A DNA stretch of 64,000 nt from Candidatus Cloacimonadota bacterium. GTDB lineage: Bacteria; Cloacimonadota; Cloacimonadia; Cloacimonadales; Cloacimonadaceae. The notes beneath the pieces were generated by a model. It was not told where the DNA came from. It worked only from the letters and a program-made list of their open reading frames with translations, and did not search any database. This document shows positions 61,044 to 64,000 of this stretch, piece after piece (position 1 is the stretch's first letter; each line of letters opens with the position of its first letter). The position numbers and the translations under genes are program-made. The stretch spans positions 1 through 64,000 of the forward strand of contig JAEZUG010000026.1 in assembly GCA_023421135.1 (NCBI GenBank), given 5' to 3'.

Positions 61044-63290
61044 TCAACACTTAGACCAGCCGCAATTGGGGCATTTCAAGCAACCCTCAACGTGCTCTAT
61101 AGTCGAAGAACAATCCGGACAAAGGGCTGCAGTAGTCCTTTGAACAGTTGTTTCCACCTTCTTATCATCCACAAAGGCCAGAGATTGAATGTCTCCATTG
61201 GCATGAATAGCCAGAAACTGCTCCAATGCCTGTCCCACAGCATCTCCACAAGATGTGATCATCTTGCCCTTGTGCCACATGGGAGACTGACATCTGATGC
61301 CTTTGAGTTGTCGTATGATAGCCTCCACCTTGATATTGGATCTTAGGGCAAGTGATGACAGCCTGGCGATTGCCTCAAGCTGTGCAGAGGCACATCCCCC
61401 CACTTTACCCATCTGAACAAAGACCTCGCAGGCACCCTGTTCATCGGTGTTTACTGTCACATACATATGACCACACCCAGTCTCAAGTCTTTGTGTGATA
61501 CCATGGGTAAATTCTGGTCTGTGCCGGGGAGCGACTTTATTATCGGTTCCTACTGGTGCTTTCTGAGTTCCCGTGCTGAGCACTTGGTTCTCTCTGCTGC
61601 CGTCCCGATAAACAGTTACACCCTTACACTTGAGGGTATAGGCCAGTTCATAGGCACTGCGAATATCTTCGATTGTGGCACTTGTGGGGAAGTTTATAGT
61701 CTTACTAACAGCATTGTCTGTATATGCCTGGAATGCAGCTTGCATTCTGACATGCCATTCCGGGCTGATATCATGAGCTGTTTGGAATACACTTTTCAAT
61801 TGATCTGGAAGCTCATCTATATGGGCAACGCTTCCTGTTTCTGCTATCTGTCCCAATAGATCCGGATTGAAGAGATTCAATTGCTCCAGCTTGGCTTCCA
61901 GATGCTTGTTTACATAGTGGAGCTTCTCACCATCCATAACGTTCTTCACATACACCAGAGAGAATTGAGGCTCAATGCCACTCGATGTATCTGCTATCAT
62001 ACTAATGGTACCTGTGGGGGCAATGGTGGTCAGAGTAGCATTTCTGATGCCCTTTTCTTTGATCTGGGAGATCAGGCTGTTCCAATCCTGAGCAATCGCA
62101 TCCCGCTCCAGTTTGCCGGATTGATAGGTGCTTCCCGGGAAGCTGGGAAAAGGAGACTTCGCTTGGGCGAGTTCCATGGAGCGTTGTTTGGCCTCAAAAT
62201 CAATGAATTCCATAAGGCGACCTGCCAGGTTCACGGCTTCATCACTGGCATAGGGTATCTCAAGCTGGTAGAGTAAATCTGCCCAACCCATGATTCCCAA
62301 ACCTATCTTCCGGTTGGTTTTTACCATCTCATCAATTTGAGGGAGGGGATAAAGGGATTTGTCTATTACGTCATCAAGGAAATCCACGCTTTCTCTCACC
62401 ACAGATCTCAGCAGTTCCCAATCGGGGGCGTTATCTTTGATCATTACTGAAAGATTAATCGAGCCCAGGTTACAGGCCTCATTGGGCAAAAGTGGCTGCT
62501 CACCGCAGGGATTGGTGGATTCGATCTTCCCAAGCTGAGGAGTGGGATTGGCGTTGTTTATCCTATCCAGAAAGATGATGCCAGGCTCTCCATTTCTGTG
62601 AGCCATTTCTACTATCAGGCTAAAAACATCAGAAGCCTTCTGGCGCCCGACAAGTTTCTTTGTTGCTGGTGAGATCAGATCGTATTCTTCATTGGCGTAA
62701 ACAGCACGCATGAATTCTTCGGTTATGCCGATACTGATGTTAAAATTGGTTAGTTCGCTGGTGTCTTCCTTACAAGTGATAAACTCCATTATCTGAGGGT
62801 GGTCCACATTCAGGATAGCCATATTGGCACCTCTGCGGGTTCCTCCTTGTTTCACAGCGTCTGTGGCGGAGTTAAACACCTTCAGGAAAGAAAGAGGGCC
62901 GCTGGATACTCCGTTTGTAGATCTAACTCTGGCATTGGCTTCACGAAGCCTACTGAAAGAAAAGCCGGTGCCGCCTCCGCTTTTATGGATCAGAGCAGCG
63001 TTTTTAACCGATTCGAAGATACTATCCATACTGTCTTCAATGGGCAGTACAAAGCAGGCGGAAAGCTGTTGAAGATCGTTTCCGGCATTCATGAGAGTGG
63101 GGGAGTTGGGCAAGAAATAGCCTGAATCGAGGAGCTTTAGGTAGCGCTCTCTCTTGGCTGCATCATCTCCTGCGATGTTCTCGGCTACGCGCGTGATCAT
63201 TTCGTTCCAGTCTTCAATCAACTCGCCGTTATCATTCTTCCTAAAATAGCGTCGTTCCAGAACCTTGAGAGCATTATCTGTTAACTGCAT
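61044..63290 (-). CDS. nrdJ: Vitamin B12-dependent ribonucleotide reductase
   Basis: A 748-residue class II enzyme that makes deoxynucleotides with adenosylcobalamin. SPTLMNAGNDLQQLSACFVLP carries an active-site Cys, KSGGGTGFSFSRLR the effector region, NPCGEQPLLPNEACNLGSINLS the catalytic Cys-Glu-Cys loop near residue 285. The C-terminal end has CPDC...CPNCGWSKC, a zinc/redox tail typical of NrdJ. Class II enzymes work without oxygen, matching an anaerobe. It begins nine bases after the BKACE gene. Confidence 0.97.
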   Translation of the reverse strand: MQLTDNALKVLERRYFRKNDNGELIEDWNEMITRVAENIAGDDAAKRERYLKLLDSGYFLPNSPTLMNAGNDLQQLSACFVLPIEDSMDSIFESVKNAALIHKSGGGTGFSFSRLREANARVRSTNGVSSGPLSFLKVFNSATDAVKQGGTRRGANMAILNVDHPQIMEFITCKEDTSELTNFNISIGITEEFMRAVYANEEYDLISPATKKLVGRQKASDVFSLIVEMAHRNGEPGIIFLDRINNANPTPQLGKIESTNPCGEQPLLPNEACNLGSINLSVMIKDNAPDWELLRSVVRESVDFLDDVIDKSLYPLPQIDEMVKTNRKIGLGIMGWADLLYQLEIPYASDEAVNLAGRLMEFIDFEAKQRSMELAQAKSPFPSFPGSTYQSGKLERDAIAQDWNSLISQIKEKGIRNATLTTIAPTGTISMIADTSSGIEPQFSLVYVKNVMDGEKLHYVNKHLEAKLEQLNLFNPDLLGQIAETGSVAHIDELPDQLKSVFQTAHDISPEWHVRMQAAFQAYTDNAVSKTINFPTSATIEDIRSAYELAYTLKCKGVTVYRDGSRENQVLSTGTQKAPVGTDNKVAPRHRPEFTHGITQRLETGCGHMYVTVNTDEQGACEVFVQMGKVGGCASAQLEAIARLSSLALRSNIKVEAIIRQLKGIRCQSPMWHKGKMITSCGDAVGQALEQFLAIHANGDIQSLAFVDDKKVETTVQRTTAALCPDCSSTIEHVEGCLKCPNCGWSKC

Positions 63291-63299
63291 CGCATCACC

Positions 63300-64000
<701 letters not shown>

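Overview
The window comes from a Gram-negative, probably strictly anaerobic, amino-acid-fermenting bacterium. The evidence is an LpxL-type acyltransferase, RlpA and a T9SS-like C-terminal sorting domain (outer membrane and secretion), a four-subunit 2-oxoacid:ferredoxin oxidoreductase, a B12-dependent class II ribonucleotide reductase, a BadF/HgdC-type radical activase and a beta-keto acid cleavage enzyme of the lysine-fermentation family. This mix fits Candidatus Cloacimonadota or a nearby FCB lineage. The assignment is inference from gene content; no rRNA is present.

Layout. (1) 1-4224 is an accessory region on the minus strand. Two near-identical 84-residue LexA/S24-like proteins, both lacking the catalytic serine, each head an operon: one with a ChaN/EreA-like protein, the other with a ComEC-like metallo-beta-lactamase protein and three unknown small proteins. 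(2) 4690-15586 runs on the plus strand: a 1428-residue STAND-TPR-GAF-sigma54-AAA+-Fis regulator, DnaQ-DinG helicase, MurB, an ABC permease, MscS, a Gph-type phosphatase and YjbQ. (3) 15883-18240 holds a secreted protein (minus), tmRNA, and a four-helix-bundle (S23/IVS) gene bounded by TTAAC-rich repeats. (4) 18352-26799 (plus) holds rpsO-pnp, ahcY and an exopolysaccharide-type set: two nucleotide-sugar dehydrogenases, a NusG paralogue and an epimerase. (5) 26857-29620 (minus): thioredoxin, DppA, PsuG, RlpA. (6) 29809-34008 (plus): DUF3795 protein, the VOR-type oxidoreductase operon, a TetR regulator. (7) 34012-39084 (minus): an overlapping GNAT-holB-murJ-uvrC operon. (8) 39265-43993 (plus): uvrA followed two bases later by a GH13 amylase. 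(9) 44276-53833 (minus): methyltransferase-rho-SPOR protein-mutS-PPIase lipoprotein-aldo/keto reductase-LpxL. (10) 54208-64000 (minus): one tight run of BKACE-nrdJ-zinc-ribbon membrane protein-apbE-folE2-M16 peptidase-activase-PHP phosphatase.

The core of the window is repair and nucleic-acid maintenance (UvrA, UvrC, MutS, DinG, HolB, Rho, PNPase) mixed with envelope and cofactor genes. Four copies of an ~80-base structured intergenic repeat (11-base tandem units, a GAAA-loop hairpin and a conserved tail) sit at operon ends. The most unusual parts are the S24-like-headed accessory operons, this repeat family, and the repeat-bounded four-helix-bundle unit next to tmRNA. No CRISPR array, transposase, integrase, tRNA or rRNA was seen.
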